Origin: Asterella californica
Lineage: Eukaryota > Streptophyta > Marchantiopsida > Marchantiales > Aytoniaceae
Direction: 5' to 3'
Length of the DNA stretch: 64,000 nucleotides
NCBI GenBank assembly: GCA_036924285.1
Contig: JAYKYS010000082.1
Location: 23,596 to 87,595, forward strand
The notes beneath the pieces were generated by a model. The model was not told where the DNA came from, did no database searches, and saw only the letters and a program-made list of their open reading frames with translations. Shown one piece after another: positions 12,001 to 21,400 of the stretch; position 1 is the first letter of the stretch, and the number at the start of each line of letters is the position of its first letter. The position numbers and the translations under genes were made by a program.

Positions 12001-13028
12001 ATTGATCCAGCTGTGGTCAAATGCAGGTATCAAAATGCGAAGCACATCTGCAGCAAGTGCAAATTACATGCCCAGTGAACATGGTCGTGTCAGCATCACT
12101 TTGCATCTTTGCTGTACAAGAATGGCAAACTGCTCATGCAATAGCAGGACTGACCTCAGCAGCCTACAATACTGTTTTCACCTGATACACGGCCATAAGT
12201 TTGATGACAGCTTTGCTTAAAATGAGAGGCCACAGCTGTGTTGGCATGCTGCCAATGAGCAACGGTGCCCCAAACGCATTCAGAGGTATGCGGTCATCAA
12301 CCGTGACACGCCGCCAGTCACCCATTACAAAGCACTTTACATGATATCTGCCAGCAGCCGACCTGACTGGCTGGTTTTTGCTGTCTTGAGGGTGTATCTG
12401 TTGCCATAATATTCCCTGGGAGGGCACCTTGCTCTGTAGTTACAGAGCAAATGTCGTGCACATCCAGTTGGGAAGCTGAACATGGCAATCTATGTTCAAG
12501 TCTTGTCTGATACCCATTTTTTGACTGACGCACCCTGAGCTCTTGGACAGAGTTGAAGCAAGCGCAAAGCCAGCGGAGCGAGGAATGGCCAGAAAACAAC
12601 CTCCCAGCAAATGACTTGTTGTCTGCTGCTGCCGATTGGTCTGCCAAATGCATGGGGATGTCTGGAACTGACGACCACATTTCTGCAGGCCGCTTCCAGG
12701 CACTGACAGCGTTTTGCAAATCCAGCAACATTGCTGTGCTAATTGGGTCTTCATAACCTGCAGGTTTAGCTGAAATCAACAGCTTCAGCTTATGTGAGCT
12801 GCTGTACATGGAAGCTGCTGCAGTGCAATGTCGTACATAGAGCAGCCACAGCATGTTGTGGTTAGGAAGACCAAGGTACTGCCAAACAGTAACAAGCAGC
12901 ACACCTGGCACAGAGGAATCTTGAAACGCATCATCCCACAACGGCAACAATAGCTCTAGAGCCGAAGGAGACAGATCCTGAACAGCTTCGACCTTTTTTC
13001 CAGCTGGATCTGCCTTTTTCGGGGCCAT
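1..13028 (-). CDS. Calpain-like / 4x guanylate-kinase-like / adenylate-kinase multidomain protein (3' end beyond left edge)
   Basis: Exons in order of transcription: 13028-12905, 12757-12534, 12415-12182, 11908-11815, 11314-11127, 10798-10635, 10089-9960, 9642-9374, 8825-8650, 8187-7972, 7509-7386, 7180-7128, 6674-6501, 6243-6090, 5250-5047, 4348-4079, 3494-3369, 2892-2707, 2025-1870, 1101-838, 514-379, 325-235, giving about 1,250 residues before the edge. Start MAPKKADPAGKK. Domains in order: androglobin-type calpain half-domain (about 1-225), GK-like 1 (245-445), GK-like 2 (465-665), GK-like 3 (690-870), GK-like 4 (880-1085), adenylate kinase (1089 onward). Phases agree at all listed junctions if one extra base is allowed near 10774 and one near 7467. 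The 1870/1101 junction agrees in phase, but the ADK first beta strand is not seen, so a small exon may be missing. Family knowledge: Chlamydomonas central-apparatus proteins (I recall FAP42 and CPC1) carry GK/ADK domains. A flagellar structural role with modified nucleotide-kinase folds is my inference. That the calpain part belongs to the same transcript rests on strand, phase and lack of a gap. Confidence 0.72.
235..1101 (-). other. Adenylate kinase domain
   Basis: Exons 1101-838, 514-379 and 325-235. Walker A is intact (GAGSSLSGKTSH), followed by SLGMPLIQVGPLL, SEGLIPDSKY, GWLLDGFPHTLTQ (the adenylate kinase signature DGFPR with His for Arg), GYVPDQVIILEAP, KYRRIDPLTHRIYHL (LID region) and RLIPRGDDSGPNVQHR (RxxQRxDDxxxxVxxR). 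The domain continues past the left edge. This is the only kinase unit of the protein whose nucleotide-binding loop looks complete. Confidence 0.8.
1870..4234 (-). other. Guanylate-kinase-like domain 4
   Basis: The rest of exon 4348-4079 plus 3494-3369, 2892-2707 and 2025-1870. It reads PLVLAGPFGAACRKGEL (altered P-loop), WLLREHGDKL, EMVTTKARGD, EEAEAMQRQGHLL, GHMYGITKAAVQAV, VCVVDVDRAADVQAL, CYVGLAPHTS, AAEAEVAALQQEGLVDVSV and GGPALRQAFYRLLEQV. The exons join in phase 0 throughout. The region 3500-3650 between the exons is open on the minus strand but is not needed by the homology. Confidence 0.72.
4264..6674 (-). other. Guanylate-kinase-like domain 3 (degenerate P-loop)
   Basis: Exons 6674-6501, 6243-6090, 5250-5047 and the first part of 4348-4079. 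It reads LVLCSVTGSSRDTHS (P-loop without the lysine), LVQDYPSKFGCAV, GEVEGVHFFFV, EVMQKMADEGQLVEW, GGSLTGTAATSLHQ, KMCILSLDVTRTL, KVYLAPGAG, AEAEKAKDASACF and SEGAIDAMYIALK. All introns agree in phase. With the nucleotide-binding lysine missing, catalysis is unlikely and a structural role is inferred. Confidence 0.72.
7128..8825 (-). other. Guanylate-kinase-like domain 2
   Basis: Four exons. The P-loop is split by an intron and reads AGPSTVSKAQL, close to the canonical GPSGxGKSTL. Then come LVQEFPKAFQLV, VIITAAEFQ, LQQSGELVEQHSD, KIPLLLTDVGGAQAA, CWCIFLTPASPE, AQADWDFAQ, FDHKL and LSSVDQACTELTELL. The helix between PASPE and AQADWDF is continuous only if one base is removed near 7467. The acceptor of the 8187-7972 exon lies against a short tandem repeat described separately. 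Confidence 0.75.
8188..8345 (-). repeat. Intronic tandem repeat carrying copies of a 3' splice-site context
   Basis: Four copies with 42-49 bp spacing. On the minus strand each copy has TACTCTTACCATGCAAAAG or a close variant. The copy nearest the exon ends ...CTCTTACCATGCAG and is the acceptor used for the exon starting at 8187. Confidence 0.8.
9374..11314 (-). other. Guanylate-kinase-like domain 1
   Basis: Four exons. The P-loop region is FLVLCSPSGLPVKSL: the lysine is kept but the GxGK glycines are lost. It is followed by THSSRTP in place of the SHTTR motif, then EDEVQGED..YNFVMP (the GxDYxFV element), FLEANTVEGCHGSG (FLEYAxVHGNxYGT), VSIVRVDMQG (the VCILDVDVQG strand), YVYIAPAS and FDVTVQNDSLQAAY (FDxVIVNDDLxxAY). 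The order matches the guanylate kinase fold exactly. The intron at 9959-9643 has a GC donor. The last exon also carries the linker and the first strand of the next domain (PVLIAG). Confidence 0.75.
10834..10861. repeat. Perfect 12-bp inverted repeat (hairpin)
   Basis: GTGTAGCTCTTA, four spacer bases, then TAAGAGCTACAC: a perfect stem inside an intron of the multidomain gene, 36 bp upstream (minus strand) of the exon at 10798. No function is assigned. Confidence 0.9.
11815..12757 (-). other. Calpain-like (androglobin-type) domain segment
   Basis: Three exons (12757-12534, 12415-12182, 11908-11815). The middle exon reads GILWQQIHPQD, then GRYHVKCFVMGDWRRV, TVDDRIPL and LWPLILSKAVIKL. This is the order seen in calpains and closest to androglobin (W-R-x-V-x-V-D-D, then L-W-P-x-x-L-S-K-A). 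The third exon holds WLTGWPQENL, matching the L-T-G-W segment that follows. The usual downstream His/Asn half of a calpain is not visible before the first GK-like domain begins, so this looks like a truncated, probably non-catalytic calpain fold. Confidence 0.65.
12429..12450. repeat. Perfect 10-bp inverted repeat (hairpin)
   Basis: TTGCTCTGTA, GT, TACAGAGCAA. It lies in the intron just before the acceptor of exon 12415-12182. Confidence 0.9.
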
Positions 13029-14133
13029 GCCAGCGAGGCAGAGCGGCCTACCCAGTCATAATAAGCAGCTACAGATGTCAGTGACAGCGGAGATATTAAT
13101 AAAGAAAGCGACCTGTTGTTAATCTCCGAACGCACGTACGCAACTGCTACGGTCAGCGCAAAACATCCAATCTGTGTAACAAGTTGCCACTGGATCTTGC
13201 TGTCACTCCAGATGAGTTTAGCTTAGTCAGCTACTTGCCTACTGCTACACTATGCTATGCCATGCTATGCTATGCTACGCTATGCCCTGCTGTGCTCTGC
13301 TATGCTGCCCTGTACGTGAGTACAAAAAATTGACATCGTGTGCGACCCCCCATGGTAGCACTAGACATTGACAGCACTCGTAAACTAGCTTTTGCCAGCT
13401 GCTTTCATGACTACATGGGTCTGCTACCTTGGGATGATTTGACTCAGACACAGCATGTAACTAGTACAGTACACCTAGCTTGATGTGACAATCGACACAG
13501 CCATAAGCATGTACCAAGCTTAGGTAAATATAAAGCATGTTGAAAACGGGAAAGTTCATACACAATGGGGCTTCAGACTCTCAAACACTGTCATTTACTG
13601 GAGAGGCTGGCTGAGCCAAGCACTGTTTTAACACTTGCAGACAGACAAGAATGGCTGCCATGGATGAGCCACAAATGTCTGCATGACACAGTGGTTCACG
13701 TTGCCTTTTGCAGAGCTGCCTGCTGGCGCCCAAATTGTACAAAGGTTAATGTTCAGTCTGGTGCCCTTAGTATGCTGTCATTGTGTTGGAGGCGCTATCT
13801 TGACAGTCACGTACTCGTGCGCATAGCTTCCAGCTCTGCTGTGGAACAACAACCTGCCATTGAGCTGTACAGCACACACACACTTCCCTCATACAAGCTC
13901 ATCTATGCTGTTGTACATGTCATTGCATGGCTAGGCGTGGATAGTAGCAGCAGTCGCTATGCATGCTGCAGGGCTGAGCTACTCCAAAGTCAGTGTCTGT
14001 GTCTTCTGCCAACAACGTGTGCTCTATGCGCACAGAGCAGGCCGGTGTATGGTACTGTGGCTCTAATCACCCAGATGACCACAGAATTCTTGTCAGCAAC
14101 GCTGCAGATCACAGCTGCATATGTCCCCGGATG
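13029..14133. other. Intergenic: 5' of multidomain gene, 3' of C1D
   Basis: No supported gene. At about 13245-13315 there is a degenerate CTATG/CTATGC pentamer-like repeat. A 215-codon plus-strand ORF at 13565-14212 overlaps the last C1D exon in antisense and resembles no family I know, so I left it out. Confidence 0.5.
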
Positions 14134-14991
14134 TCACAACTTTCCCCCAGCAAGCCCTTGCATGGTTTCCTCAAGAAATGCCAAGGCCTCGTCTTTGTCA
14201 TGCTTCTTTTGAGGACCTCCAGCCATGTGGAGCTCAGCCTCACGCTTTGCTCCTGCCTGAAAGACAAAGGTTGAGACATATGAATCACAAGCACAACCAC
14301 CTCACGGTATGCACACAGCCATCAGTTATATTAGAGTCAGTGCTGAACAAATAGCCAACCTGACGCAGAGCTTGCTTCTGCTGTATGCTCAGCTCAGGAA
14401 TAGCAGCCGTAATAAAGCGATTAGCAGCCTGTATATTGACTTCTGTAGCCCTTTTTGAGTTTTTCAGCAAATTCTCTGAATTGACCTTGCTGACTTTCCT
14501 TTTAAACCGCGAAATGCGATCCTGAAAAGAGTTACTGTACAGCTCAGATATGAGTGCTGCTTTGGAGCAAATACACGCTTTTTGCTCTTGTACTTACATC
14601 TTCCTTCGCAATGGGATGATCCTCTGGCGATATACCATGCAATCGCAAGTACATACAAAACAGCGTCTGTGTTGCTTGTGCTACCGTCACATAGAGCTCT
14701 GCTGTTTCCAGTGGGCTAGCCTGCTTGTGACACATTTGCGTTGATATATAAGGTCATGCATATACAAGGTCATGCGTTTCAAACGGATATCAGCAGTGTC
14801 GCACCTGGAAAAATCGTTCTTGGGAAGTGATACGTTGCAAATCGACCTCCAGCTCCGCTAAAACTTGCTGCAAGCACGGCTTGAACACTGTTGCAGCGCT
14901 GGACCCGCATGAGCTGTGTGCGCTCAGACAGCTTCCTTACCTTGCAAGTCTTGACCTGCTTCGCAACATCCGGCGGCAGTGCGATGTCCAT
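14134..14991 (-). CDS. C1D: C1D / Rrp47-Lrp1 family exosome cofactor (Sas10/Utp3/C1D domain)
   Basis: Five exons, 14991-14956, 14867-14805, 14720-14598, 14521-14360 and 14256-14134, all in phase 0, giving 168 residues (human C1D is 141). Start MDIALPPDVAKQ. Helix one is LAELEVDLQRI. The conserved core follows: SPLETAELYVTVAQATQTLF, YLRLHGISPEDHPIAKED (family consensus LxxxGxxPxxHPVxxE), RISRFKRKV and NIQAANRFITAAIPEL (AAxRFIxxAL). The C-terminus is lysine/glutamate-rich and ends GLAGGKL. Known role: C1D/Rrp47 binds Rrp6 of the nuclear exosome and acts in 3' processing of rRNA, snRNA and snoRNA. The start follows from the first in-frame ATG with a good donor. Confidence 0.88.
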
Positions 14992-17026
14992 GGTGCATAA
15001 AGTGCAGCACCAACTCCTCCGCCCACACTGCCTGTACGGTTACCATGACGCTTGCCTTTGTTACGGTTAGTCACCTACGATAGCTTGGTCAAGTCTGTGC
15101 AACTCTCACGTATGCTTTCAGATAGACTAAACGACAGTAATGCTTGCACTGAGTCTACACTGCACCTTATCGTACAGCTTGCAATGTGCAGCAGCTTGAC
15201 CTCGGAAAGCATGCTTCCAGAGGCAGACGCAGTGTGCACCTTGTCAAACTGCAGCATGTTGATAACTGCAGTTCTACGGTAGCTACCAACAGCATACAGC
15301 AGGCAGCCAACTGCTGCAGTGCATGGCGTTGCATCACCTACACACCTGCTTGAACTGATTCAAGAGTGACCTGAGTGTTGCAACCAATGAAATGGTAGCC
15401 TGCAAGAGCTAAGTTCCCGTGAAAAAGGACTTCTGCAAGCCAAGAGTCGATAGCTTGAAAGGCAGGTCAACAGCAGTTCATGTTGTTGAGGAAACTGTGG
15501 TCAGTGCGAAACAGTTACGCCGCCAAGTGGCACAAGGTGGAAGCTGGCATGGCTTCTCCTGCACTAGCAGCAAGACCTTCCCATTGCAGCTGGTGCTGGA
15601 AGCATTCGTGAACAGATGCTTGAGCATGCTGCTGAGTGACCATGGTCTGTACTCAAGAACAAAAAGCAGAGGCCAGAGGACAGTCCCTTTACATACGAAT
15701 AAGGGTGCTGGCAGCTGAAGCTTGTTCCCTTACATACACATCCTGCAGGACACTTGTCAAGAAACCTCGGCAGCTGCACTCAATCTGTTGATCTATGCCA
15801 CAGGCTTCTGTGGGCACTGTCATGTTGCTCAGTCACATATGCCTTCAAAGACCTTGACAGCCGAGAGGTCACACAGGTAGCTGCCACAAGGACAAACATT
15901 TGATGTGGCACCAGTGAATGCACAAGTTGTTCAGATCAAAAGAATTGGATCATAGCAAATTCCTGAGAGTAAGATTGTAGGGCATGGTTGTTCAATTGTG
16001 TAGAGGTGTGCGGGTTTCGGGCTGACCTGCCTCCCCATACCCTACCACCCCTCCTTTCCCCCTTATTTGTCAGATCATGTGTCCTGTTGTCCCCCTGTCT
16101 CCATATGGATCGGTGTGTTATGGACACAACGTGTAACACTTGTTGCTTCTCCAAGTTGCTGATTACCGTAACTTCCAACTTCACCGCAGTACCGGCAACA
16201 GGGGAATCAGATATGTATACCCCAGGTCAGATGGATGTCTCAACAAATGCTGTATCAGGGGCTCAAAGCCCAAAAGTCTGTGCAGATGCTGACAGGCTGA
16301 CTACTAGTTTTTTGGGGCCCCAATATAAGTATACGGGTACGAACCTAGTTGTGTTCAAGCTGGAGTCCTCTTGATCTCGACATTTTGCTGTTGTGACATA
16401 CAAACTTGCTTGTGGTGACAAGCTGACATCTACAAAACTCTGCAAAGACTGCCAATGCCTCATCTATCAGGATCAAGTCAACAGGTGTCATGTGCATGTA
16501 GCGTTGAGAAGTTGGGTTGAAAATGTGTCGCTTGCACAGAACAAGCCTAGGCCTGCAACTTACGGCTGGCATTTAAGGCTAGTCACCAGAGAGTGAAAAT
16601 TTCAATGCAGTATTGCAGAAGGAACCGTTCCTTGAAAACGTATATAGTGATGCAAGCATCATCTTGCCACCAGTCGCAGTTGCAAGGCACATTGACCTCG
16701 AATGTGCATGTTACAGTTCTTCATCATCTCCAGCATGTGCCCAGCACATGCCTGTCTCAGCTTAACGGATTTGGTTTCGAAATCTAAATTGCCGAGAAGG
16801 GTAATGTAAACTCGATTTATCTGATTATTGGTGGTACTCCGGGGGTCTTGTACGGTTGCATCGCGGCAACCTCTGTGATTCATACACATTTATTGCTCCC
16901 TTCGTTGAGCCAAACAAGACAGTACACCATCGCACAGAAGGCCGGCTCAGTCTCCTCCTTATACGTGGTATCGCCAGATCGCCTTTTATAAGTCGTACCG
17001 ATTGTCGCCCCGTGATTCGGCTGCAA
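14992..17026. other. Intergenic between divergent C1D and PGR5
   Basis: This 2 kb divergent region should hold both promoters. I see no reliable exon. A plus-strand open stretch at 16170-16374 has protein-like composition but no recognisable family or partner exon. Confidence 0.5.
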
Positions 17027-17818
17027 ATGCAGTCTATCGCAACAACCAGTACTCGAAGCAAAGTGGGTCTGCAATCTTCGCCGCCATCACCTTCTGTGAT
17101 ACCCGGGCGTCCTTGTCTGACGTCTCGATGTCGAGCATTCTCGTCCACAGCGTCTCTGAGCACCTGGCAGTCAACAAAGCAGTTCAGCGTACTCAATACT
17201 CCTGAGAAAACAGGTACCCATGCCTGAACCTCACCGTTGTTTTACGTGTTGAATCGTGGTGGGAGAAACCAACATGTGGCCCTGCTGCACTTCTGCTTCT
17301 GCTGCACTTTCAGTCTGTAAGGTGCCCTCACTACACAGGGACCAACTGCCGGCAAGTCACAAGAATGGGCAACAAATCCAGTAGCGGCATTTTCGTCCCT
17401 CTTGTAAAGCTAACAAGGGCAGCAGTCGGGCAAAAGCAGTTCAACCAGCTACGTGGAAAAGGCATTTCACTGCATTCACAAGGTGGGCCTCCCACGATAG
17501 CAACAGTTGCACTGCACAGTAATAGTTACCGTTTGATACATTGGCTCTGGGACTCCTCCTCACATTTACATAGCATTTCCCAATGCCAACTGTTAAGGCG
17601 GCCTTTCCAGGCTGGACTGGATATCAAGCCACTGTGGCTCATTGACAGGTCTTTGCTGTGCATGTCTTGTGTCGTGTATCCGGGTAACTGTACATGCTCT
17701 TGTATGCTATGCAGTCATCAAGGACTTTGGGAAAAGGGTAGGAGCAGACAACAAGCAGGTGCAGGGCTTGGTGCGGCTTGCAAAAAAGAATGGAGAGAAG
17801 CTAGGGTTCCTGGCTTGA
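17027..17818 (+). CDS. PGR5: PGR5, proton gradient regulation 5 (cyclic electron flow, chloroplast)
   Basis: Three exons, 17027-17213, 17357-17482 and 17715-17818, with phases 1 and 1, give 138 residues (Arabidopsis 133). Residues 1 to about 65 form a Ser/Thr/Arg-rich, acid-poor chloroplast transit peptide. The mature part has GIFVPLVKLTRAAVGQKQFN, LRGKGISLHSQ, VIKDFGKRVGADNKQVQ and ends LVRLAKKNGEKLGFLA, almost identical to the plant C-terminus. The intron after LHSQ sits as I would expect for this family. Known role: PGR5 is needed for antimycin-sensitive cyclic electron flow around photosystem I and for photoprotective lumen acidification. The ATG at 17027 was chosen because a transit-like N-terminus begins there; an in-frame ATG at 16856 is also open but less transit-like. 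Confidence 0.95.
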
Positions 17819-18463
17819 TCAAAATATGGTGCCTATACACTGATCACTTTGTGCTGCGTCCATGACTACATTGATGGAGCAGCATGCTGGCGGTTAGCAG
17901 CAAATCTGTTGGCTTTTGTCATTCTTTGGCTGCCTGTGCAACTGTGGTGTTGTATTGTGCCAAATGGCATGGTGTCCACATGGCCACTCCTGGTTGCGAC
18001 TGCACTTGCGGTTGTATGCGTGTATGTGCTGGTGTTTAACAGAGTGTTTGAGCGAGGGCATATGCCCGAGATTTATAGCAACCATCTAACAACATTTGAA
18101 TGACGCTGCAACATACCTGCAGCACTTTCGATTATTGTGTTTCCTTTCAGTGAGATGCACATTGTCAGATGTATTGAAAATACCTGCAATCTCTTTACAG
18201 TGCTATGTGTACAGCTGTGACAGATGGAGTTGCTGCTCAAGCATGGTATATATTCGCCATAGATGAAGTGTGCCCTGGCATTTTACCAGTGATGAAGTCC
18301 AGTGTGGCACAGACTGTAGTTGTTGGTGTAGTCCAGAGTCCACAACAAAGCAAACAGCCTTTCTTTCACAACTGGACTTTCTAGTACTGGAAGTTGTCTG
18401 CTGATATCTAGCTCTCATCTGGTACCACTCAAAACCCAGCACTAATTGAAACCAGTGCTCCAG
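17819..18463. other. PGR5 3' region and tail-to-tail gap to the Pmp-repeat gene
   Basis: PGR5 and the Pmp-repeat gene converge here. An 84-codon hydrophobic ORF on the plus strand (17849-18103) lies in the PGR5 3' region and was not called. Confidence 0.5.
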
Positions 18464-21400
18464 CTATCTACCTGAATTAATCACGCCTCCACCAGAAGGG
18501 GCGTTCTGACTGACATCTTCAGTTGGTGAACCAGATGCTGTCATATCTGCTGTTGTGCCTCCGTCTGAGCCTTCAGCCGGTGAAAGTGTTGCAGAATTAT
18601 CAGACACCTGGTCACCAGCTGTGGCACTGCCATTGAAAGTGCTGCCTGTTATGTTGGGCACGCTATTGTTCAGGAACAGCACCGGCCCTTGCTGTGCTGT
18701 GTTGTTGGTGAAGGTGCAGGAAACTATTTTGGCGTCCTGACAATTGTTCTGCATCAGGCATACCAAAGTCACTTGGACGCCCAAGGGTCTGGATCCTTGC
18801 AATATTATGAATGTGGGTAAGAATGCACGGAATCAGAGGTCAACAACACGTCATGACAGGTCATGACAGGTCCACTGCAGGTCAGCGACAGGCCAACGCC
18901 TGGTCAACAACAGGTCAGCGACAGGTCATGACAGGTCAATGACTGGAGACATGCCTGATAGATTGCACCTCCCTTTTCTGCACCATTTCCTGTGAAAAGA
19001 GTGTCGCTGGTCATTCCTGTGGCAGCGTTCTGGTAGATAGCTCCTCCACTCCTGGCAGAGTTGGTGGTGAACACACAAGTAGCCACATCACCCCTGAATG
19101 TGTTCTGGAACAACCCTCCACCACTGCCACCCACTTTGTTGCTGGTGAAAGTGCAATTCCGCACAGCACCTGTAATCAGCTCATGCATGACATGTTTGAT
19201 CACCCAAGTAGGGGCATGCAGTTGCCTTACTACCACAGTGGTGGGCCACAGCTCTGCCTCTCTGGGGCCTCCTGACAAGGCCCTGAAGAAGAGCAAGGCC
19301 AAGCCCAGCAAGCGACATGTCGAAACTTCAGCTACGCATGACAGGCTCCTGTGAATGCAGCAGTTGCACACTGCAAAGTATGTCGTCGCAAGTTGTGAAG
19401 CCTATTTGAGTTTGCCCATAGCTTTTATAGATGACTGTGAAGCAATATTGATGCTGTGGCCTCACCTGCAAAAGAGTTTTGGTACAAGCCACCTCCACTG
19501 CCTGTGGCCACATTGCTATCAAATGTCACTCCAACAACACTGATGTTGCCAATGTTCTGATACATAGCAGCCTGCAACAGCAAACAGTCGCACTGGCAAT
19601 GGTGCAGCAAGCAGTTTGACACACATATACATTGGCCTTGCAACAGCCAGAGACTTAAGGCAGGCACCAACTGTAGATGTGCAGGTCAAAGGCGCATCAG
19701 GTTTCGACCCATTGGCTGTGTGACGTTATCAACAGAGTTGCAGGTTGTGTTGAAAATAAGGCAGGTTGATGTGGCATTGAGACAGGTATCGGTGAGGCTG
19801 TGCTTGCGGATGCTACTAGGGCCCTTTGATGTGGAATAATGTCTGTGTTCAACTGCACAACAACCCAGCTTGCAATTCCTTAGAGAGCACTCACTGATGC
19901 ATATGGCCATGCGCATGCAACTCACTGCTGATGACAAGCTCTGAGCCCAATCTTATCGGGTCTCAGGCAATGCTGTTGGCTGCGCAAAAAAGAGATTTGG
20001 GCCATTCAGGGGTCCTCATGACAGCCCTTGGCAACTTGCTGACAGCTGACAACATGCCTGCTCTCTCCCCTTTTCTGCGCCCAGACCCATCCCCTCCCAC
20101 CGACCCCTCTCCCCCATGGCAACGTCGGCAACCACAGCCTCCCCCCTCCCCCGCCCCGGCCAGGGCCAATCTCTTCCCCTTCATCCATCCCCATCTTGGC
20201 ACTATGGGTCAGCAGGGGTTGGTCAGGCGTACCCCAGTCATGCCTGTGTTGTTGAAGAAGCGGCATCCAGTGACAGAGCCTGTCATGTTATTCTGGAACA
20301 AGGCCCCGCCCTGCGTGCCCACCAAGTTGCTGCTGAACTCGCTGTCAGTCACTACGCTCACAGAATCAGCTTGCGCCACTGCTCCACCCGACTGGCCGGC
20401 TGTGTTCAGCATGAACCTGGAGGCTGTGATATTTGATTGGCTGCCTGAGTCCACAAAGATGGCACCACCTGCTCACCAGATGCTGTGTGTTAGTACATGG
20501 CTGTGTGTGAGCATGTGGCTGGTGCTGCTTGGCATGCATATGTGCTGGGGGTAGTCTTGCATGTAAGGCGCTGAATGATGTTTTCGCAGACTGTTTGAGT
20601 TGGAATGCCCTGAGGCTTATCAGAAGGGCGATCGATAGGGCCATCAACAGGGCCATCAGGGGGGTGATCAATGGGGTTTTTGGTGGAACCGTCGGGGGCA
20701 CCTTCTTGCCTGGCAGATGAGCAAGGATAAGTGTTCTTTGAAAACACTCGTTGGCAACTAAGTATTGCAACATGCATGCGCAGTGAAGCACAGGCCACAA
20801 GTTCAGGTCTGACATTGTCACCAGCTTTTTCTGACCTGTCTGATCCGGCTTTGATATTTTGTTTGGTGCGCTTTGACAGATGCAAAACAGAAAAAGAAGA
20901 AATACTCAAAACAATGCAAGCAACTAGGCACCCCGGTGCCAGCCTATGCATCCTGAAGCAGCCCATTAATGCATGTTTGGACAACCATGTGGGTCGTGAA
21001 AGCAATAGTACATCATGTCTTCAGCTCATTGACATGAAGCGGCAGACAGAACACTTTACCATTGTAAAAAGAAAAGAAAAGAAAAGACCACAATGTTAAG
21101 CGTGATTTGAGAGAAGCTCATGGTTAAACTGAGCTTCCCTTTGGCCTAAGCCAATGGCGTCATTGAGCTTAGCACAGGTGAGTTCACACGTGAGCTTGAC
21201 TTCCGACAGCTCTGTGTGTGCTCAGCACCTTAAAGTACTCAAGCTTATGGGGGCCATGTTATACTTCTGAGCATACATCTGCAAACTCATGATGGACTCT
21301 GCTGCCTGCCAACATGCTTGCATGTGACTCAGTCTCTGTACCTGTGCTGCGAGCTGCGTTGAAGCTGAAAGTGGAGTTCTCCACCGCCAAGGATGAGTTT

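Noticed and set aside
13565..14212. 215-codon plus-strand ORF, the longest simple ORF near C1D
   Set aside because: It overlaps the last C1D exon in antisense, has odd Cys/Leu-rich composition and no recognisable motif. No splice-linked partner was seen.
16170..16374. Plus-strand open stretch upstream of PGR5 with protein-like composition
   Set aside because: No start, partner exon or family. It is not supported as a gene.
19686..19937. Cys/Asn-rich minus-strand ORF inside the Pmp-repeat gene
   Set aside because: The flanking exons (ending 20233 and starting 19571) join in phase 0 with repeat continuity, so it is not needed.
20577..20709. Minus-strand stretch with DGPxDGPxDRPSDKP-like repeats that looked like a linker exon of the Pmp-repeat gene
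   Set aside because: Exon 21534-21342 joins exon 20468-20233 directly in phase and completes a GGAIF repeat, so this stretch is intronic. In the frame phase would demand it reads differently.
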